The notes under the pieces are model-generated. The model ran no database searches, was not told where the DNA came from, and saw only the letters and a program-made list of their open reading frames with translations. From Treponema sp. (lineage in GTDB: Bacteria > Spirochaetota > Spirochaetia > Treponematales > Treponemataceae), in assembly GCA_022510885.1 (NCBI GenBank), contig JAFLSP010000013.1, forward strand, positions 1 through 13,769: a stretch of 13,769 bases of DNA, in the 5' to 3' direction. Positions 1 through 7,143 of this stretch are shown here, one piece after another (within the stretch, counting starts at the first letter, position 1; the number at the start of each line of letters is the position of its first letter). Both the position numbers and the translations under genes were made by a program.

Positions 1-1
1 G

Positions 2-64
2 TACACGAAATGGTGGTACGAGCAGGGCAACGACAAATTCATCAATCCCGAGGGGACAAGATAA
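2..64 (+). CDS. C-terminal fragment of an unidentified protein
   Basis: An open frame enters from the left edge and ends at TAA (62-64), leaving 20 residues that end in FINPEGTR. The composition (aromatic and charged residues followed by NPEGTR) looks like a protein tail rather than noise, but it is too short to assign to a family. No terminator hairpin is evident right after the stop. It is called as a gene end mainly because the frame is open to the edge and everything downstream to 508 is non-coding. It could be spurious. Confidence 0.4.
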   Translation, partial: YTKWWYEQGNDKFINPEGTR

Positions 65-87
65 ATGGCAAAGCATGAGTCGCTCGT

Positions 88-109
88 CGCGCTCGTGGGG
101 TAAAAGTCC
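88..109 (+). repeat. Left copy of imperfect direct repeat
   Basis: CGCGCTCGTGGGG (88-100), three bases, then AAGTCC (104-109). The same 13 bases plus AAGTCC recur at 376-396 with two bases between the blocks. The two copies flank the palindrome arrays. Confidence 0.6.
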
Positions 110-130
110 TGGCGCGGCGAGTCTGCTCAT

Positions 131-218
131 GGAGAGACGGCTCTCGGCGCACAGAGAGCGGACAAGATATGCGCGGAGAGCCGACTCTCCGTGCACGGAG
201 AGCACACTCTCCGTAGAA
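131..218. repeat. Four-unit 22-bp tandem array of GAGAG/CTCTC palindromes
   Basis: GAGAG starts at 132, 154, 176 and 198, an exact 22-bp period. Units 1, 3 and 4 each contain GAGAG-N4-CTCTC; in units 3 and 4 the arms extend to CGGAGAG/CTCTCCG (174-191 and 196-213). Unit 2 is degenerate and has lost its right arm. The join of units 3 and 4 makes an 18-bp perfect palindrome, CTCTCCG-TGCA-CGGAGAG (185-202), so two alternative foldings are possible. About two helical turns per unit would place bound proteins on one face of the DNA. The role is unknown. Confidence 0.85.
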
Positions 219-291
219 CCGTTAAGAACATTAACGGAGATATAACCGTTAATGTTCTTAACGGAAACAAGTCCGTTAAAAGTATTAACGG
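219..291. repeat. Three-unit 27-bp tandem array of CCGTTAA-N5-TTAACGG
   Basis: Three 19-bp palindromes start at 219, 246 and 273, an exact 27-bp period, separated by 8-nt spacers (agatataa and aaacaagt). All three keep 7-bp arms; the 5-nt centres differ (gaaca, tgttc, aagta). Copies 1 and 2 are exact reverse complements across all 19 bases, so together they could also form one 19-bp stem with an 8-nt loop. The array begins where the 22-bp array ends. It could be a multi-site operator, a structured RNA or a replication/recombination site; the sequence alone does not decide. Confidence 0.88.
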
Positions 292-375
292 AAAACACGT
301 GCGTCTTTCCGCAGATAGCAAACAAGCCCCTTTGTGTCCGACCGTTTTATCGCCAGTCGTGCCGATGACAGCGGA

Positions 376-396
376 CGCGCTCGTGGGGAGAAGTCC
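376..396 (+). repeat. Right copy of imperfect direct repeat
   Basis: CGCGCTCGTGGGG (376-388), two bases, then AAGTCC (391-396), matching the block pair at 88-109. The copies are 288 bp apart and enclose both palindrome arrays. Confidence 0.6.
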
Positions 397-425
397 AAGA
401 AAAGCGCGTTTTTGTGCAAAATCAC

Positions 426-454
426 TTGACAAAGCAGAGAAATGTGCGTATCAT
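426..454 (+). promoter_or_regulatory. Sigma70-type promoter of the importer/nifDK unit
   Basis: A perfect -35 box TTGACA (426-431) and a -10 box TATCAT (449-454) are 17 nt apart. The start of transcription would be near 461, giving a leader of about 48 nt before the first binding-protein gene. The palindrome arrays lie 135 nt or more upstream of the -35 box. Confidence 0.8.
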
Positions 455-467
455 CTGTTGTAATAAT

Positions 468-484
468 CCTATTTGAAAAGTAGG
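468..484. promoter_or_regulatory. Candidate operator CCTAT-N7-GTAGG
   Basis: CCTATTTGAAAAGTAGG is a 17-bp imperfect palindrome just after the predicted transcription start, a usual place for a repressor site. A palindrome with the same arms and spacing lies at 8058-8074, in the same relative place at the nifH promoter. In the transcript it could also form a short hairpin. Confidence 0.45.
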
Positions 485-508
485 AAATAACTATATCGGA
501 GGTGTCGG

Positions 509-1315
509 ATGAAAAAGACGACAAAAATTCTGGCCGCGGCGATTGCCGCAGTAGTGGTGGGGCTGCCCGCGTTCGCGGCGAAGAAAACGGATAAAGTCAA
601 GACGATTTACGTCGGCGTGACGGTGGACAGCAAGTACGGCTACCTTGACGACAAGGGCAACTACGTGGGCTACGAGGCGGAACTGCTGCGCGCGGTTGAC
701 GAGGCGCTGCCGCAGTATGAGTTCAAGTACGAGTTCGGGAAACTGGACGCCATTCTGCTCGGGCTTTCGACGGGGAAGTATGAAATCGGGCTGAAGCAGT
801 TCGAGTCGAACCCTGACCGGCGCAAGAACTACCTCTTCTCGGAGGACGGCTATCTGTGCTATGACTCGTACCTCACCGTGCTGAAGGAGAACAACGACAT
901 CCATTCGTTCGACGACCTGCGCGGAAAGCCGGTGCTCGGCAGTTCACATGGCTCTGCCTTCGCCACGTACCTGGAGAACTACAACAAGTCGCTGCCGGCG
1001 GGAGCGACAAAAATCAACATCGTGTATGCGTCGTATGCATCGCACGAGGAGACGCTCGCCGCGCTGCGCAACGGGACGATTGTCGCGACGACGATGCCGA
1101 AGTCGATTATCCGCGACTACAACAAGCAGTTCGGCGACGTGGTAAAGGCTGCGGAGAAGGAGCCGCACCGCAAGAGCGATGCCTACGTGCTGTTCAACAA
1201 GAAGCAGACTCAGCTCAAAAAGGACTTTGACGCGGCGTTGCACGAACTGATTGTCTCGGGCAAGCTGAGCGAGATTTCTCAGCGCACCCTCGGCTACGAC
1301 TACAAGGACAACTAA
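509..1315 (+). CDS. Periplasmic amino-acid-type solute-binding protein 1
   Basis: This 268-residue protein looks like the binding component of a polar amino acid (PAAT-type) ABC importer, capturing substrate in the periplasm for the permeases encoded downstream. It has an N-terminal signal peptide (MKKTTK, a hydrophobic stretch to about residue 20, AFA before the likely signal peptidase I cut near residue 23). There is no lipobox Cys. The motif NPDRRKNYLF (101-110) sits where family members carry the Arg that grips the substrate carboxylate. DDLRGK (135-140) opens the second-lobe phosphate-loop-like segment. GGAGG at 498-502 supports the ATG at 509. The substrate cannot be read from sequence. 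It is the first gene of the unit, 12 nt before a close paralogue. Confidence 0.85.
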   Translation: MKKTTKILAAAIAAVVVGLPAFAAKKTDKVKTIYVGVTVDSKYGYLDDKGNYVGYEAELLRAVDEALPQYEFKYEFGKLDAILLGLSTGKYEIGLKQFESNPDRRKNYLFSEDGYLCYDSYLTVLKENNDIHSFDDLRGKPVLGSSHGSAFATYLENYNKSLPAGATKINIVYASYASHEETLAALRNGTIVATTMPKSIIRDYNKQFGDVVKAAEKEPHRKSDAYVLFNKKQTQLKKDFDAALHELIVSGKLSEISQRTLGYDYKDN

Positions 1316-1327
1316 CGGAGGTATCGG

Positions 1328-2134
1328 ATGAAAAAGACGACGAAGGTTTTGGTCGCGGCGGCTGCCGCAGTGCTGGCGGGGTCACTCGCGTTTGCGGCAA
1401 AGAAAACGGACAAGGTAAAGACGGTGTACGTCGGCGTTGCCATCGACACGAAGTACGGCTACCTTGACGACAAGGGCAACTATGCGGGCTATGAGGCGGA
1501 GATGCTGCGCGCGATTGACGAGGCGCTGCCGCAGTATGAGTTCAAGTACGAGTACTCGGACTTGGGCGGCATCCTGCTCGCGCTCTCGCAGGGCAAGTAC
1601 GACATCGGGCTGAAGCAGTACGAGTCGAACCCGGAGCGGCGCAAGAACTACCTCTTCTCGGAGGACGGCTACCTGTGCTACGACGTGTACTTCACCGTGC
1701 TGAAGGAGCGCAACGACGTGCATTCGCTTGCCGACCTGCCCGGAAAGACGGTGTACGGCGGCTCCACGGTGGGCGCGGCGACGGGAACGGGGCTTGAGAA
1801 CTATAACAAGACGCTTCCGGCCGGCTCCCCCAAAATCAACGTCGTGTATACGAAGCAGACGAAGGAAGAGACGCTCGCCAAGCTGCGCAACGGGAGCCTC
1901 GACGTGACGATAACCACGCAGTCGGAACTGCGCGACTACAACACGCAGTACGGCGACGTGCTCAAGCACGTGGAGAACAAGCCGTTCAACAAGAGCGATG
2001 CCTACGTGCTGTTCAACAAGAAGCAGACACAGCTCAAAAAGGACTTCGACGCGGCACTGCATGAGCTGGTCACTTCCGGCAAGCTTTCCGAGATTGCGAA
2101 GCGCACGTTGGGGTACGACTACACGGAGAACTGA
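1328..2134 (+). CDS. Periplasmic amino-acid-type solute-binding protein 2
   Basis: This is a tandem paralogue of the preceding gene. It is also 268 residues long, aligns without gaps and is roughly two thirds identical by eye. Signal peptide, the first-lobe NPERRKNYLF motif and a long identical block near residues 222-247 are retained. The differences cluster in the binding-cleft region: residues 140-156 read KTVYGGSTVGAATGTG here and KPVLGSSHGSAFATYL in copy 1, and residues 172-180 also differ. The expectation (inference) is that the two proteins offer different ligands to one permease pair. The ribosome binding site CGGAGGT precedes ATG 1328 and is nearly the same as that of copy 1, so the duplicated segment included the leader. 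An intrinsic terminator follows. Confidence 0.85.
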   Translation: MKKTTKVLVAAAAAVLAGSLAFAAKKTDKVKTVYVGVAIDTKYGYLDDKGNYAGYEAEMLRAIDEALPQYEFKYEYSDLGGILLALSQGKYDIGLKQYESNPERRKNYLFSEDGYLCYDVYFTVLKERNDVHSLADLPGKTVYGGSTVGAATGTGLENYNKTLPAGSPKINVVYTKQTKEETLAKLRNGSLDVTITTQSELRDYNTQYGDVLKHVENKPFNKSDAYVLFNKKQTQLKKDFDAALHELVTSGKLSEIAKRTLGYDYTEN

Positions 2135-2143
2135 CGGAAGTCC

Positions 2144-2186
2144 GTCGCCGGGACGACTGGTTTCGTTCCGGCGACGTTTTTGTTTT
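2144..2186 (+). terminator. Intrinsic terminator inside the importer unit
   Basis: A 13-bp stem (2144-2156 with 2163-2175, one G-T pair) and a 6-nt loop CTGGTT are followed by a T-rich tail at 2177-2186. It lies between the second binding-protein gene and the first permease gene. No new promoter is evident before 2203, so partial read-through is likely, giving more binding protein than membrane or reductase components. Confidence 0.8.
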
Positions 2187-2202
2187 ATTGCAAGGAAACT
2201 CA

Positions 2203-2910
2203 ATGGCAGAATATTTTTCATGGGAACGCTTCTTCGGGAATATCCCGAAGATTCTTCCGTATCTTCCGCTCACGTTGCAGATTGTCGCGGTGTCGTTCGT
2301 GCTGGGGCTGCTGCTCGCGCTCCTCATCGCCTGTGTGTCCATCAGGAAGATACCCGTGCTCTCGCAGATTCTGCGGGTGTTCATTTCGTTTGAGCGCGGT
2401 ACGCCGATGCTGGTGCAGATGCTCGTGGTCTACTACGCGCTGCCGATGCTCATCGAGGGACTCTTTGACGTTGACACGCGCGGGTGGGGGAAGGTCGTCT
2501 TCGTTGAGATTGCGCTCATCCTGAACGAGGGCGCGTTCCAGTCGGAGACGTTCCGCGGGGCAATCCTCGCCATTCCGCGCGGGCAGACCGAGGCGGCGCT
2601 GGCGTGCGGGCTGACGAATTTCCAGGCGTTCACGCGCATCGTGCTGCCGCAGACGGTGCGGCTCGTCATCCCGCCGGTCGGGGTGAACCTCATCGGCCTG
2701 TTCAAGAGCACCTCGCTCGTGTCGATGGTGGGCGTGGTGGATATGATTGGCTACGCGAAGGCACTGGGCAACACGAGCGGACACACGCTGGAAAGTTACG
2801 TGTTTCTCGCGCTCGTGTTCATCGTCATCAATATCGTGCTTTCGACGGTGTTTTGGCAGCTTGACCGCAGAGTTTCGGCGGAGCGGAAGCATCCCAAGGA
2901 GGCGGCGTGA
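2203..2910 (+). CDS. Amino-acid-type ABC transporter permease 1
   Basis: This is an inner-membrane permease of the PAAT/HisMQ family, 235 residues, with several hydrophobic helices (about 21-45, 55-85, 97-110, 155-180 and 196-218). The ABC-coupling EAA loop is clear around residues 130-150 (EAALACGLTNFQAF, then RIVLPQ). Earlier, ERGTPMLVQ (64-72) is the family's usual RGTP motif. ATG 2203 is chosen because AAGGAA lies 5 nt upstream; an in-frame TTG at 2188 has no usable ribosome binding site. It overlaps permease 2 (TGATG), so the two are translationally coupled and probably form a heterodimer. The transported molecule is unknown; amino acids or related zwitterions are typical of the family. 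Confidence 0.88.
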   Translation: MAEYFSWERFFGNIPKILPYLPLTLQIVAVSFVLGLLLALLIACVSIRKIPVLSQILRVFISFERGTPMLVQMLVVYYALPMLIEGLFDVDTRGWGKVVFVEIALILNEGAFQSETFRGAILAIPRGQTEAALACGLTNFQAFTRIVLPQTVRLVIPPVGVNLIGLFKSTSLVSMVGVVDMIGYAKALGNTSGHTLESYVFLALVFIVINIVLSTVFWQLDRRVSAERKHPKEAA

Positions 2911-3587
2911 TGTTCAATCTGGAGTATTTTTGGGACAGTCTGCGCTACGGCATCACCTATTTTCCCGTAACGCTTCAACTTGCGTTCGTTCCGCTGGGGC
3001 TTTCGATTGTCTTCGGCACGGCAATTGCGCTGGTGCGCCTGTACCGCGTGCCGGTGCTTGCGAAAATCTTTGACCTGCTCGTGCCGTTCTACAACGGCAT
3101 TCCCGTCATCGTGACGCTGCTCATTTATCACCTCGTCTACCTGACGATGATGAAGCCCATTCCGAACGGGACGATGGCGGTCGCGCTGTTCACGTTCTCG
3201 CTGGAGCGCATCTGCATCACCACGGAGACGGTGCGCGGCGCGTTCCAGGCGATTCCGCGCGGGCAGTACGAGTCCGCCTACGCCTGCGGGCTTTCCGGCT
3301 GGCAGACGCTGCGCAGGATTGTCATCCCGCAGGTCATCCCGGTCGCGCTGCCGGGCTTCACGAACGGCGTGGCGGGCGCGCTGAAGAACACGTCAATCGT
3401 CATCACGCTCGGCATAAACGACGTGCTCAATGGCGCGCTCATCCCGGGGAACGAGACCTACAGTTTCCTTGAGGGCTACGTGGCGGCGGCGGTCATCTAC
3501 TGGGTGTTCTGCTCGCTGCTCGAATTCATGCTGCACAAGGTGGAGCGCGCGCTCACCAAAAACAGGAACGGGGGAAAGAAGAAATGA
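2910..3587 (+). CDS. Amino-acid-type ABC transporter permease 2
   Basis: Second permease of the importer, 225 residues, same family as its neighbour but clearly diverged. Its EAA loop is at about 121-141 ([14 protein letters not shown], then RIVIPQ). The RGTP motif of permease 1 is replaced by YNGIPVIV (61-68). Transmembrane segments are visible near 20-45, 55-80, 88-100, 145-168 and 186-207. AAGGAGG (2896-2902) lies 7 nt before ATG 2910, which is preferred over the in-frame GTG at 2907. The C-terminus is very basic. It overlaps the ATPase gene by ATGA at 3584-3587. Confidence 0.88.
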   Translation: MFNLEYFWDSLRYGITYFPVTLQLAFVPLGLSIVFGTAIALVRLYRVPVLAKIFDLLVPFYNGIPVIVTLLIYHLVYLTMMKPIPNGTMAVALFTFSLERICITTETVRGAFQAIPRGQYESAYACGLSGWQTLRRIVIPQVIPVALPGFTNGVAGALKNTSIVITLGINDVLNGALIPGNETYSFLEGYVAAAVIYWVFCSLLEFMLHKVERALTKNRNGGKKK

Positions 3588-4336
3588 TAACGATAGAGAA
3601 CGTGAAAAAATCGTTCGGGCACCTGCGGGTGCTGAACGACGTGTCGCTCACGGTGAACGACGGCGACGTGGTGGTCATCCTGGGGCCGAGCGGCAGCGGG
3701 AAGACGACGTTCCTGCGCACCATCAACTTTTTGGAGCGGGCGGACGCGGGCAGGCTGACGATTGGCGACAAGACGGTCGATTTGCACGGCGCGAAGAAGA
3801 AGGACGTGCTCGACATCAGGCGCAGGACGGCGATGGTCTTCCAGAGCTACAACCTGTTCGCCAACAAGACCGCCCTGGAGAACATCATGGAGGGGCTGGT
3901 CACGGCGAAGGGCTGGACGAAGGCGGCGGCGCGCGAGCGCGCGCTTGAGGAGCTGCGCAAGGTGGGGCTCGCGGAGAAGGCGGACTACTATCCGTCCGAG
4001 CTGAGCGGCGGGCAGCAGCAGCGCATCGGCATCGCGCGGGCGGTCGCGCTCGACGCGGACGTGATTCTGTTCGACGAGCCGACGAGCGCGCTCGACCCGG
4101 AGCTGGTGGGCGAGACGCTTCAGCTGATGAAGGCGGTGGCGCGCGAGGGCAGGACGATGATTGTGGTGACGCACGAGATGTCGTTTGCCGAGGAGGTCGC
4201 CGACAAGGTGGTCTTCATGGCGGGCGGCTACGTGGTGGAGGAGGGCACGCCGCGCGAGATTTTCACGCACCCCAGGGAGGAGCGCACGAGGCAGTTCCTC
4301 AAGCGCATCCTGCCGCAGTCGGACTACAGCATCTGA
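3584..4336 (+). CDS. Amino-acid-type ABC transporter ATPase
   Basis: This cytoplasmic ATPase (250 residues, usual length for GlnQ/HisP-type proteins) powers the importer. Walker A is GPSGSGKT (34-41), the Q-loop Gln is 87 (MVFQSYNLF), the signature is LSGGQQQR (140-147), Walker B is VILFDEP (160-166), the D-loop ALD is 169-171 and the switch His is 197 (VVTHEM). All catalytic residues are present. Its start overlaps the end of permease 2. It is followed after only 27 nt by the nifD-like gene with no terminator between, so importer and reductase very probably share a transcript. Confidence 0.93.
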   Translation: MITIENVKKSFGHLRVLNDVSLTVNDGDVVVILGPSGSGKTTFLRTINFLERADAGRLTIGDKTVDLHGAKKKDVLDIRRRTAMVFQSYNLFANKTALENIMEGLVTAKGWTKAAARERALEELRKVGLAEKADYYPSELSGGQQQRIGIARAVALDADVILFDEPTSALDPELVGETLQLMKAVAREGRTMIVVTHEMSFAEEVADKVVFMAGGYVVEEGTPREIFTHPREERTRQFLKRILPQSDYSI

Positions 4337-4363
4337 AAAAAAGAGGAGCATACAGAGGTAACC

Positions 4364-5827
4364 ATGGACAGACAGATTGCGGACACTATCCGCGACAAGC
4401 ACCCGGGCTTCTCCGACGCGCAGGTGGGGCCTGCGGCGGAGATTCAGGACAAGGCGAGGCGGCACTGCCTCAAGACGGCGCACCGCACCTTCGAGCAGGG
4501 CATCCAGTGCGTGCAGGTGAACAGCATGAACGCGCTCATCAGCCTGCGCGACACGGTGATGATTATCCACGCGCCGCTGGGCTGCTCGGGCTGCGCGGCG
4601 GTGGGCGCGCTCGACCGGCTCGCCGTCTACAAGCACCACCGCGGCATCGACGGCGGCGCGGACAACCTCATCTCGTCCGCGCTGGGCGAGAAAGAGGTCA
4701 TCCTGGGCGGCGAGAGGCGGCTTGCCGAGACGATTGACACGGCAATCGAGCGGCACAACCCGAAAATCGTGTTCGTGCTTGCGAGCTGCGCGTCGGCAAT
4801 CATCGGGGACGACATCGACGCGGTGGCGGCGGAAAGCGAGCGCAAGTACCGGGAGCGCGGCATCATCATCGCGCCCGTGCACTGCGAGGGCTTCAAGTCG
4901 CGCAACCACGCGACGGGCTACGACCTCGCGCTCGCCACCTTGCAGAACTACGTCATCCGCGACGCGCGGCCGGAGAAGCAGAAAGGGCTCATCAACCTGT
5001 TCGCGACGCACTCGCTGAGCTACGCCGACCAGACGGAGATGAAGCGGATGCTGCGGGCAATCGGGCTGGAGGCGAACATCCTGCCGTACCACGCGACCTA
5101 CGAGGACATCATGAAAATCCCTGCGGCGGAGTACAGCATCTCGGTCTGCCAGATTTTCGGCGACGAGTACCTTGCCTTCCTCAAGGAGAAGTACGGCATT
5201 CCCTACGCGAAGACCTGCATGCCCATCGGCACGCGCAGCGTGGAGCGGTGGCTGCGCGCCATTGCCGAGCTGACGGGCAGGCAGCAGGAGGCGGAGGCGT
5301 TCATCGCGGCGGAGAAGGCGGCGGTGGAGGAGGAAATCGCCGCCATCAGGAAGAAGACGGCGGGGCTGAAGGTCTGCATCACGGCGGGCACGGGGCGCGG
5401 CTTTGCGGCGGCGACGATTGCGGGCGAGTTCGGCATGAGGCTCCTGTGCATCCACACGCCGTACTACGAGGACGCGTACTATCCCGAATTCGAGCTGATA
5501 GAGGAGCTGCACGGCTCCGACTTTTTGATTAACGTTGCCGACATGCAGCCCTACGAGCAGACGAACCTGCTGCTCAAGTACAAGCCCGACCTGTTCATCG
5601 GCATGGCGAACTGGGCGTCGCGGCTCGGCATCCCGACCATGCACATCCTTGACGCGAAGCGGCCGACCTTCGGCTTCCGCGGCGTGCTGTACCTCGGGCG
5701 GAAAATCGAGGACGCGCTGGACAACAACAACTTCAACAGGAAGCTCGCCCCGCACACGTACCTGCCGTTCCGCAGCGCGTGGCTCAAGGACGACCCCTTC
5801 AAATTCATCGAATTCCCCAGGGACTGA
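4364..5827 (+). CDS. NifD-like alpha subunit of a nitrogenase-like reductase
   Basis: This 487-residue protein aligns by eye with nitrogenase component I alpha subunits. Likely P-cluster cysteines are C49, C74 (HAPLGC) and C142 (LASC), matching Azotobacter NifD C62, C88 and C154. The CEGF motif is at 174-177. The two protein ligands of FeMo-cofactor are both matched: C262 (SVCQIFGDEY, then KYGIP; NifD C275) and H427 (GIPTMH, then FGFRG; NifD H442). Positions matching Gln191 and His195 read His182 and Tyr186, and the homocitrate-contacting Lys426 appears to be absent. This argues for a complex cluster without homocitrate and a substrate other than N2. An extra C77 makes a CSGC motif with C74. 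AGAGG lies 5 nt before the ATG. Methylthio-alkane reductase MarD is a possible relative; the true substrate is unknown. Confidence 0.88.
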   Translation: MDRQIADTIRDKHPGFSDAQVGPAAEIQDKARRHCLKTAHRTFEQGIQCVQVNSMNALISLRDTVMIIHAPLGCSGCAAVGALDRLAVYKHHRGIDGGADNLISSALGEKEVILGGERRLAETIDTAIERHNPKIVFVLASCASAIIGDDIDAVAAESERKYRERGIIIAPVHCEGFKSRNHATGYDLALATLQNYVIRDARPEKQKGLINLFATHSLSYADQTEMKRMLRAIGLEANILPYHATYEDIMKIPAAEYSISVCQIFGDEYLAFLKEKYGIPYAKTCMPIGTRSVERWLRAIAELTGRQQEAEAFIAAEKAAVEEEIAAIRKKTAGLKVCITAGTGRGFAAATIAGEFGMRLLCIHTPYYEDAYYPEFELIEELHGSDFLINVADMQPYEQTNLLLKYKPDLFIGMANWASRLGIPTMHILDAKRPTFGFRGVLYLGRKIEDALDNNNFNRKLAPHTYLPFRSAWLKDDPFKFIEFPRD

Positions 5828-5842
5828 CGGAGGACACGAATC

Positions 5843-7129
5843 ATGGAATCATGCATAGAACGACCGCGGAATTTCTGCTCGCTGCACGGCGCGCTCGACG
5901 TGGTGGGCAACATCTGGCGGGCAATCCCGATTCTGCACGCAAGCCCGGGCTGCTCCATGCAGGCATCGCAGCGGACGAACCTGTACTATCTCGGCGGCTA
6001 CCACGGGCTTCCCAGCTCGAACGCCTACGAGAAGGAGGTCGTCTTTGGCGGCGTGAAGCGGCTGGAGGAGACGGTGCGCGGCAGCCTTGAGGTGATGGAG
6101 GGCGACGTGTACGCCGTGCTGACGGGCTGCTCCATGGGCATCAACGGCGACAACGTGGAGGCCGCGCTTGAGCCGTTCGCGGACAGCGAGCTGCCGATTG
6201 TCTCGGTCGATACGGCGGGCTTCCGCGGCGACACGTACACGGGCTACCAGATGGCGATGCTCGCGCTGCTCAAGGGCGTGGCGAAGAAGGAGCGGACGAT
6301 TCCGAACCTCGTCAACCTGTACGGACAGCCGCCGAGCACCGACACGACGTTCCGCGGCGATTTGGAGGAAATCACGCGGCTGCTCGCGCGCATCGGCGTG
6401 AAGGTCAACACCTTCTTCATCCGCAGGGACGGCGTGGCGCAGCTCAAGGACGCGGGAAACGCCGCGCTGAACGTCAACATTTCCCCCTGGCTCGGCAAGA
6501 ACATCGACGCGCTGCTCAAGGCGAGTTTCGGCATCGAGACGCTCACGCTGAGCGGCTGGCCGGTCGGGCCGGAGGACACGGCGGCGTTCCTGCGCGAGGT
6601 CGCCCGCAGGCTCAACGCGCGGGAGCCTGGCACGGTGGACGAGACGCTGCTGGGGCAGGTCGTCGCCGAGGAGGAGCAGTACGTGTACGAGTACCTCGAC
6701 TCGCTGATGGGCACCTTCGAGCGTCACCGCTTCGTGCTGGTCGGGGAGAGCGCGAAGACGCTGGGGCTTGCGCGCTTCCTGGTGAACGTGCACGGGCACA
6801 TCCCGCTCGCGCTCGTCTTTACGGACACCGTGCCGCAGGCCCTGCGCGCGCCGATTGCGGACGAGGTGCGGCGGCTGGAGTGCGGGCGCAAGGCGGACGC
6901 ATACTTCGAGACGGACTCGTATGAAATCGCGCGGATTGTGCGCAAGTACGGCGACGGCGACGCGACCTTGCTCATCGGCAGTTCCTACGAGAAGCCGGTC
7001 GCGGGCGAAATCGGCGCGTTCTTTGTGAGCGCGACCAACCCGAACCTGAGCGGGAAAATCTTGAACAAGGCGCACGTCGGGACGCGCGGGTGCATCACGT
7101 TCATCGAGGACATGTACAACCACTATTGA
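5843..7129 (+). CDS. NifK-like beta subunit of a nitrogenase-like reductase
   Basis: This 428-residue partner of the NifD-like protein would form the component I heterotetramer. It keeps three P-cluster-type cysteines: C12 (RNFCSLHG), C37 (ASPGC, 25 residues on, the same spacing as Azotobacter NifK C70-C95) and C96 (VLTGCSMGINGDN; NifK C153). It therefore should bridge an 8-iron P-cluster with the alpha subunit, unlike the 4Fe clusters of BchNB or CfbD-type enzymes. It lacks the roughly 50-residue N-terminal extension of molybdenum NifK and is about 90 residues shorter. ACGGAGG lies 9 nt before ATG 5843 and overlaps the nifD-like stop. It is the last gene of the unit and is followed by a strong terminator. 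Confidence 0.88.
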   Translation: MESCIERPRNFCSLHGALDVVGNIWRAIPILHASPGCSMQASQRTNLYYLGGYHGLPSSNAYEKEVVFGGVKRLEETVRGSLEVMEGDVYAVLTGCSMGINGDNVEAALEPFADSELPIVSVDTAGFRGDTYTGYQMAMLALLKGVAKKERTIPNLVNLYGQPPSTDTTFRGDLEEITRLLARIGVKVNTFFIRRDGVAQLKDAGNAALNVNISPWLGKNIDALLKASFGIETLTLSGWPVGPEDTAAFLREVARRLNAREPGTVDETLLGQVVAEEEQYVYEYLDSLMGTFERHRFVLVGESAKTLGLARFLVNVHGHIPLALVFTDTVPQALRAPIADEVRRLECGRKADAYFETDSYEIARIVRKYGDGDATLLIGSSYEKPVAGEIGAFFVSATNPNLSGKILNKAHVGTRGCITFIEDMYNHY

Positions 7130-7143
7130 TGGCGCTTGCGCAC

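Larger units (their letters stand above)
65..508. other. Non-coding region with palindrome arrays and promoter
   Basis: This 444-nt stretch has no convincing gene. It holds, in order, the left copy of a direct repeat (88-109), a 22-bp tandem array (131-218), a 27-bp tandem array (219-291), the right copy of the direct repeat (376-396), a sigma70-type promoter (426-454), a 17-bp palindrome (468-484) and the ribosome binding site GGAGG (498-502). The part from 300 to 375 shows only one loose inverted repeat, CGGAAA at 289-294 with TTTCCG near 306-311. Confidence 0.8.

Noticed and set aside
131..291. CRISPR array
   Set aside because: The 19-bp palindromes are separated by only 8 nt and the other array has 22-bp units, far too short for repeats with 30-40 nt spacers. 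No cas genes are present.
191..463. Plus-strand 90-codon frame across the palindrome arrays
   Set aside because: Its repeated NING/LNGN-like residues only reflect the CCGTTAA/TTAACGG repeats. It has no ribosome binding site, overlaps the promoter at 426-454 and resembles no family.
3497..5755. Very long open frame on the minus strand (752 codons) opposite the ATPase and nifD-like genes
   Set aside because: It is Arg/Leu/Val/His-rich with no recognisable domain and mirrors strongly supported genes. In GC-rich DNA such antisense frames arise from codon bias.
5849..7123. Minus-strand open frame of 424 codons opposite the nifK-like gene
   Set aside because: Same shadow pattern: biased composition, no motif, no ribosome binding site, lying wholly inside a well-supported gene.
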